DNA from: Acanthosepion pharaonis
Taxonomy: Eukaryota; Mollusca; Cephalopoda; Sepiida; Sepiidae
Assembly: GCA_903632075.3 (NCBI GenBank)
Contig: CAHIKZ030003516.1
Location: 770,001 to 834,000 of the forward strand
Direction: 5' to 3'
Length of the DNA: 64,000 nt
The position numbers and the translations under genes are program-made. Positions 26,201 to 33,828 of this stretch are shown piece by piece. Numbering within the stretch: the stretch's first letter is position 1; every line of letters begins with the position of its first letter. The notes beneath the pieces are model-generated. The model was not told where the DNA came from. It ran no database searches and saw nothing but the letters and a program-made list of their open reading frames with translations.

Positions 26201-28320
26201 AGTTAGTTGAATACTGAAGTATCAGCGACCACAACTAGATTACTCTGCGTTATACCTATTATATCAAGTTCCTAACATTTTGTATGTCGAACCTATTTTA
26301 GGACCGACTTAGTACAAATACAAGCCTCCACTGTGTAATCACTCCACAACAATAATGAAATAAATGAAATGATCTTGTCTCAAGCCTTGAAAGACAATAT
26401 TCTTAGAGATGGTGTCTTGATAAAAAATACTCATTGTACTTGGACTACCATGAATGTCCGAGGTAGGCGTCCAGAAGAGCATCTGCCTTGTAAAACCTTG
26501 CTTCAAATCATTGACATGAGATCTTCTGGCAGGCAGGACCCATTTTGCTTTGCACATGTCCTTACTTGACAAAAAAACACAGGGATCTATGTATATAATT
26601 GACCTGTAAAAGGTTCATATGCCATAAAAACAAATCAACCTATTAAATAATTATAATTAAGTTTTTATCTTTATTGCACCTTGTATAGTTTCTGTATGTG
26701 GCAAAATCCTCACCAAAAAATGCAAATTAACCATGTTTTTGTGTCTTTCTTTTTTCTTTTTTTTTTTTTTCTAATGTGCCCCTTTTTGTGTCTTTTTATT
26801 TTTTTTAATTTTTTTATTTTTTTAAATGTGTCCCTTGTGTATTTTATTTAAATATGTGAATCTGCTACATATATTAACTTACATTATATAAAAAAATCTT
26901 TTTTGATATTTATTTCAGAGGCTGCTTCACGTCTTTCCCCTGTGTGCTGTGTTCAATTAGCTGAGGGTAACGCTGCTCCTGTCATATTAACCATTATTCG
27001 TGGTTGCAATCGTAGTGTCCCTCACATAGAAATTATTAAATATTGTATACAGATCCTTCTGAACTTGGCAAAGGTAAGAGTAACTGTCTGTGTGTTATAA
27101 TCCTGTTCTGTATAACTTATGATTTTTTTTTTCACAACAATGTTTACACAAAAGGACAATAAAATACCAGAATTTATGGAGACAGATGACGATTAACATT
27201 GGATTTTAAATTTCTGAAAAATCAAAACAAGAAACCGAAAGAGTTCCACAAATTACAAAAAAAAACTGTCTCCGGCAACACCAAGTGTCCTTGTACTAAT
27301 GAAAGGTGGTTTGATTTTTTTACCTATTAATGCTTCTCTTCTATGTGTTGTGTTCCTTCAAGATGTTTGCTATAAAGTGGGCATTAATGGGTTATGGCTG
27401 ACATTTCGTTTGGAAAGAGAATGTCGTGATCATGGCCCTCCACATTCTCTTCTAAGTGTCAATGTGGCTAAATGGTTAGAATGTTTGCTTTCTAACCATC
27501 AGACCTGGGTTTTCATCTCGTCACGGTCGATTTTTCAGGAAGGCGACTTGATGTTATTGGCCTCGACAGGTGACCCTCCCCCTCCACTGTGCAGCACCTT
27601 TTGGAAAGTGCTTGCCAAACCATACACCCAAGTGAAGTTTATTGACGGTTGTACAGGCGTCAAGCTACAAGTCAACATGACTGGGAGTATGAGCGTGCTG
27701 GCTTTGTTCAAAATCATGATCAGGCCAGATGTTGTGTTCTGTCCCACCAGTATAAGGCACAGGTAGCATTGTAGGTGTGGAACATGCATGAATGTGCCTG
27801 AACAGGTGTCTGTAACACGGATTGGTTTGCTACATCAGATGACAGAAATGTTGGTGTCTTTTTTGGAAGGTCTGAGATAAATACGTTTGATATGTAAAGA
27901 TCCCACACTCTCTCTCTCTCTCTATTTCAGTAGAGAATATTAAGAAAATGACTTATAGATTTGTACATGGAATGTTTTTGGAACTGCACTTGTGTTTCCA
28001 TTTGAGGCTATTTCAAATGTTTCTTTCCAAGAATTTATAAATAATTTATGAATATTTGGGGTGGGAAGGGCAAAAGGTAGGATGTACAACTTCGGTTATT
28101 TAATGTTTATTTAACTACTCGGTCATAATGGTCACCTGCTCACACTGAGGCTCTTTAGCTTAGTTTAGAACAAGGCCACAAGTATAGGGCACCTAGTGAG
28201 GATCAAGCACATTATTCAGCAGTAATGGCCAATGAGACTATCCTCACAAACCATTACCCCTTGCCTCAGCTGGTTAAATTGGGCTTTAATTCTCAATCTG
28301 AAAATGACACATTTTTGCTT

Positions 28321-28351
<31 letters not shown>

Positions 28352-29495
28352 GTATAGGGTTTTTCGGGGGGGTTGTATTGGGCTTTTTTGTTTTTTTGGT
28401 GGGGGGTTGTATTGGGGTTTTTTTTTTTTTTTTTTTTTTTTTGTCATCAACCTCCCCAACCACAATCTTTGGCCTCAGAATTAATAAACACCTTTTTCTT
28501 GTCACCGTGCAACAAGTTTTAAATATCCACATATTTAGAAAAATGTAAACTTGGTTGAGAAATGTTTATAAGAACTTTATTCCAGTCGGATGTCTTAATG
28601 TTTGTTCTTTCTTTCAGTACGCTCCTACGATTGAAGCAGTGTATGATTCCCACCCAGATGCCATCGACATTATTCTGAATGTTCTGATGATTTTCAGAGA
28701 AAAAGGTTTAGTCTTTGCCAAGTCTTGCATTTTGCTTGCCATCATTGCACTTGACATGCATGAAAAGGTAAGTGTGTCACTGGTTTTTCTTCTTTCCCTT
28801 CCTTGTTTCCTTGATATGTCAAACTGTTGACCTTTTTTGGGTCTGCATTGCATAAGTAATTTTAAGCTTTCAGAACTTGCTAATATTTCCTAGATTAAAG
28901 ATAACTAATTTAGATTTGACTAAAATAAGCCTAGGGCTTTTTTTTTCTTTAAATTTTCTCAACCATTTTTAAATATTTGAACAACAGTAATAATGTTTAA
29001 ATTGAAAATAACTGGTAACAACAAACACACACATAATACCCAGCAACTTGTGTAACAGGTGTTTCCATATTATACATGGGCATGCTAATTCCTTTCCTGT
29101 TGAGCAAAGCATACTACAGTGTACTAAAATTTATATCTGCTGCCTCCTTCAATTTTCTCACTCTCCAGTTGTTATTCAATTTTCTAACTCTCCATTTATT
29201 ATTTGGACCTCATCCCATTTTTTTGGTCCTTTTCCAAGATAACAGTGGAATTCTCCAGCCAGTACCTTTAAGTTACCCCTTGAATAAGGTTTTCTCATCT
29301 TCCAAGTGCTAACTAAATCTGCTCTGACACACTATACGAAGCATAACAATTTAATTCTCCTAGGCTGGTTGTCATCCAAAGCTAGAAAGCCTAGTCTACC
29401 CTGTTATTTACCTCTGGCTGGAGGGGGAAAAGATCTATTTACCCTTTTTCAAGGTTATTGGTGTGAAAGTAAATGCACTGTCCTCAGCTGGAATT

Positions 29496-29531
<36 letters not shown>

Positions 29532-29880
29532 TTTTTTTCTTTTTCTTTTTCAGGGCGAACTCGATGCCTTACTCACAAAGCCACAATTCAAAGAAAAGAT
29601 TCTGTCGTTGTACAAGCTGACGTCGCGCAAATACAAGCTCGAAGAGACCCGAGTGACGACACGTGCACGAATGATAGCTGTAAAAGATTCCGCAGTATTT
29701 CGCGAGATCAGTACGACAGCAGACATGGCAAAAATTGGCCCTGACTGGCTCCTGGGGAAAAAGATCCTACGTGAAATCAAAGAGCCGCTGAAGGCCATGA
29801 CATACCTTCTCAACTGCCTTGGCCTCCATCACTTTGTCATGAATACGCAGTCCAAATTGACTGGTAAAACACACAAGTAA
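2179..29880 (+). CDS. ASPM: ASPM (abnormal spindle) homologue, 3' nine coding exons, 5'-partial gene
   Basis: Nine exons join in frame: 2179-2379, 2951-5497, 7121-9402, 11986-12067, 24583-24765, 25202-25391, 26919-27073, 28618-28767 and 29554-29880. They total 6114 coding nt, or 2038 codons plus stop. All introns are GT-AG. Phases are 0 except 9402/11986 (phase 2) and 25391/26919 (phase 1). Recognition rests on the CH-domain tail (HSDMSNTIPDEKVVITY), dozens of IQ motifs, and the conserved ASPM C-terminus (SLWRGY, RLSPVCC, CNRSVP, SLYKLT, GPDWLL). The family protein binds spindle poles and microtubule minus ends, and recruits calmodulin and citron kinase in mitosis. The N-terminal ASH domain and most of the CH region must lie left of the window. 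Human ASPM is 3477 aa; this part is about 2.0k aa. Odd points are the giant acidic exon after the first IQ and the homogenised IQ array. Exon edges are read by eye, not from transcripts. Confidence 0.93.
2480..2672 (+). repeat. SINE family A, 3' part
   Basis: This segment shares the 3' body of the SINEs at 27461-27850 and 60320-60695. Common blocks are an aactgtaacttgggtctgc-like run, a gcagtataaaccaca block and a gtctgcaacagggatcagc-like end. The tRNA-like head is missing here. Confidence 0.6.
2716..2946 (+). repeat. 17-bp minisatellite abutting an ASPM splice acceptor
   Basis: Units of 17 bp, atcttctcgtatcttat, are repeated about a dozen times, with one interruption near 2790-2815. The array ends at the acceptor ctcgttgtag of the 2951 exon, so the repeat itself forms the pyrimidine-rich tract. 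Confidence 0.92.
2951..5497 (+). CDS. ASPM: ASPM giant acidic exon with N-x-T motifs and LQSGDVAELQSE repeats
   Basis: The exon has 849 codons, phase 0 on both sides. The acceptor ctcgttgtag sits directly after a minisatellite; the donor is gtaggt. The first codons read LKSKDPTLIPDNDQ. The protein is hydrophilic and acidic, with no recognisable fold. Residues about 120-760 carry some twelve N-x-T-hydrophobic motifs (LNKTI, CNETF, INQTF, QNETF twice, GNETF, NGTF, LNQTV, LNKTT, MNKTV). Genomic 4500-5130 is a tandem repeat coding LQSGDVAELQSE-type units. The exon ends with a D/E-rich stretch (SEEEWIEEEF) and ESPDPSAKQT. It separates IQ motif 1 from the IQ array. As I recall it, vertebrate ASPM has no insertion of this size there. 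It is assigned to ASPM because it splices in phase with both neighbours. It could be alternatively included. Confidence 0.83.
4500..5130 (+). repeat. Coding tandem repeat in ASPM acidic exon
   Basis: The repeat is built from gcagtccgaagatgtggc-like and ctgcagtctggcgatgtg-like modules. They encode alternating LQSEEA/LQSEDVAE and LQSGDVAE blocks, about 24 and 42 bp per module. Most units are multiples of three, which keeps the frame open. Between about 4840 and 4915 single-base losses push the frame off register (KMWLQS, then NCSPKMCC) before it returns. The lack of stops also makes long but meaningless ORFs in the other frames and on the minus strand. Confidence 0.9.
5498..7120. repeat. Intron with degenerate direct repeats
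   Basis: There is no exon. Segments around 5880-6340 and 6490-6790 are diverged direct copies; shared pieces include attgtaaattaaata, ccattagata and atctctctgg. An 80-bp unit (tagtaatattatctgg through ttctttcatctt) is duplicated at 6835-6914 and 6950-7029. Long T tracts occur at 5970-5996 and 6088-6110. Confidence 0.7.
7121..9402 (+). CDS. ASPM: ASPM large IQ-repeat exon (about 30 IQ motifs)
   Basis: The acceptor is tgctttgcag and the donor gtgagt; the exon enters in phase 0 and exits in phase 2. It encodes 760 residues that are almost wholly IQ motifs. Examples are ALVIQNAFHRYATRK at the start, VIRIQANFRGYKQRK near the middle and AILIQRKYRSRLALR at the end. IQ motifs bind calmodulin or myosin light chains, and in ASPM they form a long alpha-helical rod. 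Seven consecutive 27-residue units (7520-8086) are nearly identical. Units of that group have Met where the canonical motif has its final basic residue (IQRWHRAITEM), so they are incomplete IQ motifs. In vertebrate ASPM most IQ motifs also lie in one very large exon, so the layout is conserved. Confidence 0.95.
7520..8086 (+). repeat. 81-bp tandem IQ coding repeat, 7 units
   Basis: Seven units of exactly 81 bp start at 7520, 7601, 7682, 7763, 7844, 7925 and 8006. A diverged eighth begins at 8087. Each encodes a variant of AAIKIQRWHRAITEM followed by (K/R)-x-AKTDYENTRK. Similarity is much higher than among the other IQ motifs of the exon, which points to recent duplication or gene conversion. 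Confidence 0.93.
9403..10704. other. Intron segment, no gene seen
   Basis: This holds poly-T tracts and a (TA)n at about 9848-9881. Two similar short blocks (atatatggggaagat near 9700 and 9995) occur. No coding or known element was recognised. Confidence 0.6.
10705..10990 (-). mobile_element. Helitron-type (Pif1) helicase C-terminal remnant
   Basis: Read on the minus strand, it encodes a motif VI-like QLYVACSRVRNSKNL. Just upstream, in a shifted frame, is a TIKKSQGQTLQKVG block that matches helicase motif V. These are the last two motifs of Pif1-type helicases, which form the C-terminus of Helitron Rep/Hel proteins. Frames are broken, so this is dead. A homologous copy lies at 40400-40760 in the opposite orientation. 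A cellular Pif1 pseudogene is a less likely alternative. Confidence 0.7.
11000..11985. other. Intron segment, no gene seen
   Basis: AT-rich, with A tracts at 11380-11396 and 11560-11575. No element was recognised. Confidence 0.6.
11986..12067 (+). CDS. ASPM: ASPM small IQ exon
   Basis: The exon is 82 nt, enters in phase 2 and exits in phase 0. The acceptor is ttttatcag and the donor gtgagt. With the two bases from 9402 it reads RHLRETIMKRHEAATRI, then QLWFRKQLILR, giving one IQ motif (ATRIQLWFRKQLILR). It continues the rod register of the preceding exon. It is followed by a 12.5 kb intron that holds the LINE insertion. Confidence 0.88.
12068..13339. other. Intron segment, probable LINE 3' UTR at its right side
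   Basis: There is no coding exon. From about 12420 the base composition changes to the less AT-biased, CAC-rich style of the LINE on its right. This segment is therefore probably its 3' untranslated region (the LINE reads on the minus strand). Confidence 0.45.
13340..14119 (-). pseudogene. LINE ORF2 C-terminal domain with zinc motif
   Basis: 259 codons are open. It includes LGLTKQEARSIWPWAPG, then NCRCCVGEVETLCHAFFQC, the CCHC-type motif found at the C-terminus of Tx1/L1-like RT proteins. The end VAPPMTKG probably approximates the ORF2 C-terminus. Confidence 0.75.
14180..15000 (-). pseudogene. LINE ORF2 reverse-transcriptase core, broken
   Basis: The minus strand shows LNQGCPFRPLFSRSCI (RT motif with QGCP) in one frame. 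The catalytic YVDD is encoded near 14385 in another frame, preceded by SA and followed by VGSC. Many frameshifts are present, so there is no activity. Confidence 0.8.
15040..15490 (+). repeat. 32-bp minisatellite derived from the LINE RT motif
   Basis: About fourteen copies of a roughly 32-bp unit, containing ggaagaccatctgcctcaag, with small indels. Read on the minus strand, a unit encodes DGLPYEVYLR. This is the conserved segment expected right after the preceding GLDKS block of the RT, so a piece of coding sequence has been amplified. Because 32 is not a multiple of three, the frame is destroyed. Confidence 0.93.
15462..16061 (-). pseudogene. LINE ORF2 linker leading into reverse transcriptase
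   Basis: It encodes WWDNLKSKIRTFAADYSRR, then ICEAFRDYFQDLFTREP and PITESEIWEALKQVGLDKS, the standard run-up to RT motif 1 of Tx1/L1-type proteins. The frame ends where the 32-bp minisatellite begins. Confidence 0.85.
16086..16847 (-). pseudogene. LINE ORF2 APE-type endonuclease domain (broken)
   Basis: It starts MALWLASLNARGLRS, the usual N-terminal block, with CCLQETRF for the catalytic Glu segment. The later piece (16086-16292) reads TWTNSGGLASHLDRVLV, then VYTDHRLVRVRV and GYWKLN, the terminal Asp-His motif of APE nucleases and the Tx1-type exit. A frameshift around 16300-16430 splits the domain. In live elements it nicks target DNA for reverse transcription. Confidence 0.85.
16860..17552 (-). 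pseudogene. LINE ORF1 C-terminal segment
   Basis: An open frame of 230 codons. It is Lys/Ser/Pro-rich at first (KASKSSSPITSPKKT), then helical (LEEKALECAKKVENIKSLI), and ends GEQP. I recognise no domain. Its stop lies about ten bases before the ORF2 start at 16847, so it is taken as the end of ORF1. Termination-reinitiation between the ORFs is possible but not shown. Confidence 0.55.
17681..18169 (-). pseudogene. LINE ORF1 zinc-knuckle segment
   Basis: It encodes IPNCLDLEGQKMPIIVTGRK, then PACWKCGKIGHLSSSC, a classic CCHC knuckle (C-x2-C-x4-H-x4-C). A Pro/Ser/Lys-rich region follows. Gag-like knuckles of this kind in LINE ORF1 bind nucleic acid. It is out of frame with the RRM-like segment to its right. 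Confidence 0.8.
18241..18832 (-). pseudogene. LINE ORF1 N-terminal/RRM-like part
   Basis: Two overlapping frames give first NMTEFLEKAKSYAHLVTADG, then SLGIKPQRVIKGKGYCMWDV and RRRTKVSVYEVPPQIVGS, the pattern of an RNA-recognition fold in LINE ORF1 proteins. The upstream region to about 19040 carries a repeated MVADN motif about five times and one in-frame stop. A frameshift separates the N-terminal and RRM-like parts. ORF1 proteins bind element RNA. Confidence 0.65.
19041..22980. other. Intron segment, low complexity, LINE 3' remnant, no exon seen
   Basis: This holds a T tract at 19060-19084, (TA)n at 20021-20080 and 20511-20552, and GA/CT tracts. Poly-T tracts lie at 21932-21960, 22395-22417, 22603-22623 and 22659-22678. 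A Jockey-type LINE fragment at 20590-20840 is listed separately. The rest was not recognised. Confidence 0.6.
20590..20840 (+). mobile_element. Jockey-type LINE 3' RT fragment
   Basis: Encodes a decayed version of the block IYKSTICPCIEYCCHIWSGA seen at 41345-41425, here HIFKSTTCPCFKYCCYIWS. It continues with the LEILEKKSKE and ILLVLTWHLGFSHF parts. These follow the RT thumb in Jockey/RTE-like ORF2. Similar copies lie at 41271, 44290 and 55490. Confidence 0.7.
22990..23055 (+). CDS. Possible 66-nt optional ASPM exon
   Basis: A strong pyrimidine tract ending in cttctccag (22965-22989) precedes a 66-nt phase-0 open stretch, RQRGVLKINCECCSADSLRKNK. A weak donor, gtttgg, follows. It could be spliced in frame between the exons ending 12067 and starting 24583. 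It has no IQ motif and resembles no ASPM segment I know, so a chance acceptor-like site is at least as likely. Confidence 0.15.
23748..23826 (+). repeat. 5S-rRNA-like fragment (5' half)
   Basis: The sequence gcttacagccatatcac, followed by attgaaacattgtttcc and tcaccaaagttaagcaatg, follows the 5' half of a 5S rRNA gene. The 3' half is missing. It is probably the head of a truncated 5S-headed SINE, like those at 25600, 50063-50178 (minus) and 60741. Confidence 0.6.
24117..24352 (+). repeat. Minisatellite, about 28-bp units
   Basis: Tandem ttggtagagggattggttga/tagagaga units, with variants of 30-34 bp at the left end. On the minus strand they yield apparent NQSLYQ repeats that are not a protein. 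Confidence 0.93.
24583..24765 (+). CDS. ASPM: ASPM IQ exon (last IQ motifs)
   Basis: The exon has 61 codons, phase 0 to 0. The acceptor is ttttccttgcag and the donor gtgaga. It encodes KYADIWLDKLQRKLNA, then the IQ motifs VCLLQKYWRAWLCRK and AIKIQSVVRGWFVRR. A third, AAVLIQ, is completed by the next exon as SLWRGYKVR. Splitting an IQ motif across an intron fits the in-phase join. Confidence 0.92.
25202..25391 (+). CDS. ASPM: ASPM exon: last IQ half and start of C-terminal domain
   Basis: The exon is 190 nt, phase 0 in and phase 1 out, with acceptor ttttttccag and donor gtaagt. It opens with SLWRGYKVRCLARH, completing the IQ motif. It continues into RLEDVTKKATDDKKLSNRF and HLMKYKQISEILQALVNLG. 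This matches the helical segment of ASPM that leads into the C-terminal armadillo-like region (human: LWRGYSWR, LLTYKHLSAILEALKHLE). Confidence 0.93.
25592..25850 (+). mobile_element. SINE with 5S-rRNA-like and tRNA-like head
   Basis: The run ggcctggtcagtgcc, then atgggtgacc and gggaataccaggtgctgta, is the 3' half of 5S rRNA. It is followed by a tRNA-like unit (ggtggtataatggata as A box, gagttccaatttc as B box). The body (ttatgtgaaaatac, ggtatgaattcacttctcccc, atgggttaatta) is shared with the copies at 49921 (minus), 60741 and the tRNA-only SINEs at 43806 and 58680. Confidence 0.8.
25851..26918. other. Intron segment, no exon seen
   Basis: Contains a TG tract near 26080 and poly-T tracts at 26755-26860. 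The 26100-26340 stretch looks non-random but was not classified. Confidence 0.5.
26919..27073 (+). CDS. ASPM: ASPM C-terminal armadillo-like exon A
   Basis: The exon is 155 nt, phase 1 in and phase 0 out. The acceptor is tatttcag and the donor gtaaga. It encodes EAASRLSPVCCVQLAEG, then the APVILTIIRGCNRSVPHIEII segment and KYCIQILLNLAK. It is closely colinear with human ASPM (TRLSPLCC, RSCNRSIP, LLNVSK). This is part of the conserved ARM-like C-terminal domain. Confidence 0.95.
27461..27850 (+). mobile_element. tRNA-derived SINE, family A
   Basis: The tRNA-like head is tggctaaatggttagaatg (A box) with gacctgggttttcatctc (B box). Its body is shared with the minus-strand copy at 60320-60695 and the fragment at 2480-2672. 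Confidence 0.75.
27851..28617. other. Intron remainder with T/G-rich tracts
   Basis: Long T tracts at 28325-28351 and 28420-28442, with G-rich interruptions between. Nothing else was recognised. Confidence 0.6.
28618..28767 (+). CDS. ASPM: ASPM C-terminal armadillo-like exon B
   Basis: The exon has 50 codons, phase 0 to 0, with acceptor tctttcag and donor gtaagt. It encodes YAPTIEAVYDSHPDAIDIIL, then NVLMIFREKGLVFAKSCILL and AIIALDMHEK. Human ASPM has the equivalent [22 protein letters not shown] and FTKTCCLLAILL blocks. It continues the helical-repeat domain. Confidence 0.94.
28768..29553. other. Intron, no element recognised
   Basis: Short duplicated phrases such as caattttctcactctcca and caattttctaactctcca at about 29150-29190. 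It ends in a T-rich acceptor tract. Confidence 0.55.
29554..29880 (+). CDS. ASPM: ASPM terminal coding exon
   Basis: The acceptor is ctttttcag after a long T tract. The exon has 108 codons and a TAA stop. It encodes GELDALLTKPQFKEKILSLY, then KLTSRKYKLEETRV, and ends near MAKIGPDWLLGKKI, EPLKAMTYLLNCLGL and a short tail LTGKTHK. Human ASPM ends shortly after the matching DWVLRRDN and MDTLGIPY blocks, so this is the natural C-terminus with about a 15-residue tail. A gtaaaa just inside the tail could be a weak donor, but no downstream exon is needed. Confidence 0.92.
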   Translation, partial: GELDALLTKPQFKEKILSLYKLTSRKYKLEETRVTTRARMIAVKDSAVFREISTTADMAKIGPDWLLGKKILREIKEPLKAMTYLLNCLGLHHFVMNTQSKLTGKTHK

Positions 29881-30311
29881 TTTGCCATCCTTTCAATAAC
29901 TGATCTCTTTTATTCACCTAACGAAATCATTTGCCAAAATTCCTTCTTGTACATAGCAATTTTTTTAGGCTTTTTTTTCCTACCCACCTTCATTCCATGT
30001 TCCTATGAAGCACAAATTAAAATGAAACACAAATGAAAATGAAACAGTTCTTTTATAAGCTCCTTTGGGTAATTGATAGTGTCCTCTTGGAATTTATGGA
30101 ATGTGTTGATATTGAGACTCTATTGATGGGAGCAAATGGGAGCTGGACTCTGTTGGATGACACCCCAACTTGTGACCCACAGCTGTCCCCATGATGTATA
30201 TATTTTTTATTTTAACTGCTGAACCATGCAAAGGATTTTCATGTTTATCTACATTACAGAATTCATTATTTGACATCATTATTTCTCATTTTAATTCTTT
30301 TGAATATTGAA

Positions 30312-30317
30312 AATAAA
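30312..30317 (+). terminator. Candidate ASPM polyadenylation signal
   Basis: This is the first AATAAA after the stop, about 430 nt downstream, followed by a T-rich stretch. An ATTAAA variant at 30016-30021 is an alternative. There is no transcript support. Confidence 0.45.
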
Positions 30318-32639
30318 GACTTTTTTGTTTTTAACATTTACACAAAGCTTTTCAGAATCATGTGAAGTTTGACAGTTATTTGGACTGTGTATTCATAATA
30401 GTGTTATGGTTTTGGCATTTTGACTGGCAAATCTATGAAACAATTTCATCTATTTATCTGGAGATGCTGGGTTATAATATGAGTAATTTACCTGTACCAT
30501 TGGAATGAAAATGACGGCCATACTGAAAAAATTTTGCTATTGTATTTTTTATATTTTCTTTATAATTTTTTTTTTTTTTTTCTGTACTCTACTAACCAAA
30601 TCCCCGTTTTATGAATATTTCTCAATAATAATTTTAAAATGATTCAGCAGACTTTAATTTTATTTATGCTGATTGAATTTTTGCCAATTACCTTTTAGTT
30701 AGTTTCCTTTATTAAATACTGTGTCTGAAAAATGGCAAATTTATAGAAGGTCACCGTAGTCTTGGCCTTTTAGCTAGGATCAAAGTGTAGTATCTTCCCT
30801 TGGGTGGATAAACATTTTTTTTATCTCTCAATTGTATCTCTGTTTGCAGACAGAGTGCAAGTTAAAAGATTATTGCGAAGTGCCTGGACTCAGGAAAAAG
30901 CCTTTTGGCTAAGATCAAAGTGTTATATCTGTTCTTATCAGCTTAATCTGATTCTCTCTCTCTCTCTCTCTCTCTCTCCAGCTTCTTTCTTTCTCTGATT
31001 TTCTTACTGAAACTTTCCCCTCTTTTCACATGATCAAAACAGAATAGTCCATTATTGATGAGGTATTGGCAAGACGTAAGGGTCGTGCAAACTAATGAAG
31101 GGAGGGGTAAGCACAATTGTTGCATGTAAGAAAAAAAATTCTGCTTTTTAAATCCTTAAATGTAAAAACAAAATTGTATCGATTGTGTTTATATTTGTGT
31201 TTTGTAGGTAAGCAGTAAATTTAGCAATTTATTTGCATTAGACAATGTTGTGCCAAATATTATCCAATAGAATCCTGTTTATTTTTTTTTTTTAATTCTC
31301 TAAAGAAGAGATAACAAAAAGCTAATATGACCAAAAGAAATAAAAAGTACCAAATTAACACCATCTCAATATTAGTGTCAGAGTAAGATGAGGCATGTTT
31401 GTTTATTGGTTTTGAGTATTGCCTGCTGTTATCATAGCTATGGAAGATCTCATTAATATAATCAGGCTTTCTTTTTTGTCTGCCCAATGGAACATTAAAT
31501 TGGCAAAACTCAATTTATTACATTTGAATCATGAGATAATGTAACCTATCATTTTTATTTTTATTTTTTTTAATAGGTTAGTTTTCATCACATGTTAAAA
31601 GTAAATGAACTCTAGAAAGCCTGAACAAACAAACAAACATACATATATATATCACAGTCATCTTTACTGCTGTAATTTCACAAATGTTTCTAAATTTAAA
31701 TCATGCCACAAGCATTTTAAGGTTAAAACATCCCAACCCTGATTAGGGATATACTAATTTACTAAAAAAGATAAAACCAAGAAAAAAAACTATGCCAACT
31801 TCTCTCCAAAAATAAACCTTTTCGATTTCGTAAAAAGAATTCCTCATAAACAAAAAAACCTGTACATCAGCTCCCATCTCCTCTCTAAGTATTTAAAATT
31901 ACAGGAAAGCAGGTGATTATAATCACTTGTAGCCAGTAATAATGGTTGTGGTGGCAAGGACTGTGGTTTCTTTGACATTGGCTTATATTTTATATATTAC
32001 AAAAGGAGCTCTAAGGCTTAGCTTGGAGGTTAGAGTGGCAGGCACATAGTGAAAATATTTGAGGTTATATCCCAAGCACATGTTGATAAAGACTGTGATT
32101 TGAAAGAAATTTGCTTGTAAAATCTACTATAGTTGCAGGTTTAACACATTCAGTGACAAAAAGAAAGTTTTAAGAATAATACCAGAGGGATGGTTGGCAG
32201 GACTTAATATAAATTGAAAACCTAAAGCCAATTTGCATAGGTACATTTAATACATCTGGGTTAGCAATAGCTGAGCGTTTATTAATTTATGGTCAATATA
32301 AACCAAGACCTCTCAGTACTGACAAAGGCTCCTTCTAATTGAAGGCACACAGTATTGCCAAAAAGAAAAAACTTAATCCATTTGTTGGGCAGGGTGTAGA
32401 ATATGCTGACTGTCGACAGGTAAGGTCACCTGAGTGGGTACTTCCAATATCTACCTATTATTTATTTATTTATTTATTTATTTTTTTTTTAAATTGTTTT
32501 TTTATCTGGCTGTTAACAAAACCTAGATCTAACTTTCCATTGTAGTTGGACCACTCATTCCCTCTGTTTCCAACTGTAAGGACCAAGCTTTTCTTCTGTG
32601 TGTGTGTGTGTTTTGTTTTTTTTTTTTTTTTTTTTTTGT

Positions 32640-33130
32640 ATTTTTATAACTGCTTCTTTGTGGAACCAACTCCCTCGGGGGTGCTTCTCTGAAAGCGACA
32701 ATCTTAACTACTTCAAGTTACCTATCCTCATAATCTTCACTTCCTACTCTTTACACTCATATCTCACGCTTCATTCAGTAATCCTCTGTCTTAATTGGCT
32801 CTTGAGCCCTAACCTACATTCATCACTTACTACTTACTCTTTGTGTTAGTCTCGTAATGTGTAAATTGTTTGCAGTTTCTCATGTCCTGCAGTGCAATTT
32901 GTGCAAGTGGTTTAGCAGGACAGCCGTTATGCATGTGGTGGCCTCTAGAAGAATGTCGTCTCCTTTCTGGTCACTTTTTCCACCCGTTGGCAATGCATAA
33001 TAGAAATATCTACTACTACTTTATGGAACAGAATCCTCCAAGGATGCTTCCCCGTTATCTATCCTCCTAAACTTCACTTACATTGATATCACGCATTTCA
33101 TTCAGTAACACTCTACATTGAGTGGCTCTT
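32640..33130 (+). mobile_element. LINE ORF2 3'-end fragments, two copies
   Basis: The phrase LWNQLPRGCFSESDNLNYFK at 32660-32720 and a second decayed version at 33020-33080 are typical C-terminal ends of Jockey/CR1-like RT proteins. A related segment is at 51940-52190. Confidence 0.6.
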
Positions 33131-33339
33131 GGACTTTGCATTGGATAAACTGTTTTTTTTTTTTTTTTTTTTTTTAAGAAAAAAAAAGAGTACTTTGTAA
33201 TGACTACACAGTTCAAGTTCCCTTGTAAACTTAATTCATGTAAACAACTTGACGTTCCTATAGACATGTACCTCTTCAAATTATTGTCAAATAAGCATTC
33301 TAGATCCCAAATAACAAAACCCTTATTGCCCGGTTAACA

Positions 33340-33440
33340 CTCCTACCCAGCCTTTTGAACAGGAGTAGAGGTTTATTCCTTGTTTTCTGTTTTGGATTTA
33401 GTTTCCGGTTCTTTTAAAAGTCTTTTCATTCTCTTTCATT
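33340..33440 (+). repeat. Dispersed 100-bp repeat
   Basis: The phrase ttttgaacaggagtagagg, followed by tttattccttg and ctttagtttccggttc-like text, recurs at 48990-49080 and 49160-49260 (+). A reverse-complement trace lies near 52220-52255. Confidence 0.65.
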
Positions 33441-33828
33441 CCCAATAGCCCCTTGGGGAGGGTTAAATAATTTTAAAAAGTCAGAAATATTTCTTTTTTT
33501 CTTTTTTTTTTCTTTTTTTAAATCTTAAGATAGGGGATCAATTTGCAACTCAAATTCATTGTGAATTGATATACCCCCCTCCCCCACCCAGCCCTCCAAG
33601 TAAAACCTCCTTAAAAGAAAACATGCTTGTATATATTCTTACGCTCATATTTTTCCCCTCTATTGTTTTAAGATAAAGTTTACATACAAAATTTCAGAAC
33701 AGCTGGAAAATATGAATTTAAAGCATATTCTTACCAACCTTTATTCCCTCCCCTCTTACCAACTTTTATTTGGGTGGGGTGAAGGGCTTATTGATTGACA
33801 ATGAACTCACATAAACTGATAATCTTTA

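Larger units (their letters stand above)
29881..33828. other. ASPM 3' UTR and intergenic DNA
   Basis: No gene was found. It contains CT repeats at 30951-30978, a possible decayed tRNA-like head near 32010-32070, LINE 3' fragments at 32640-32860 and 32990-33130, and poly-T tracts. Confidence 0.55.

Noticed and set aside
26090..26340. Possible solo LTR with TG start
   Set aside because: No matching end, target duplication or second copy could be seen.
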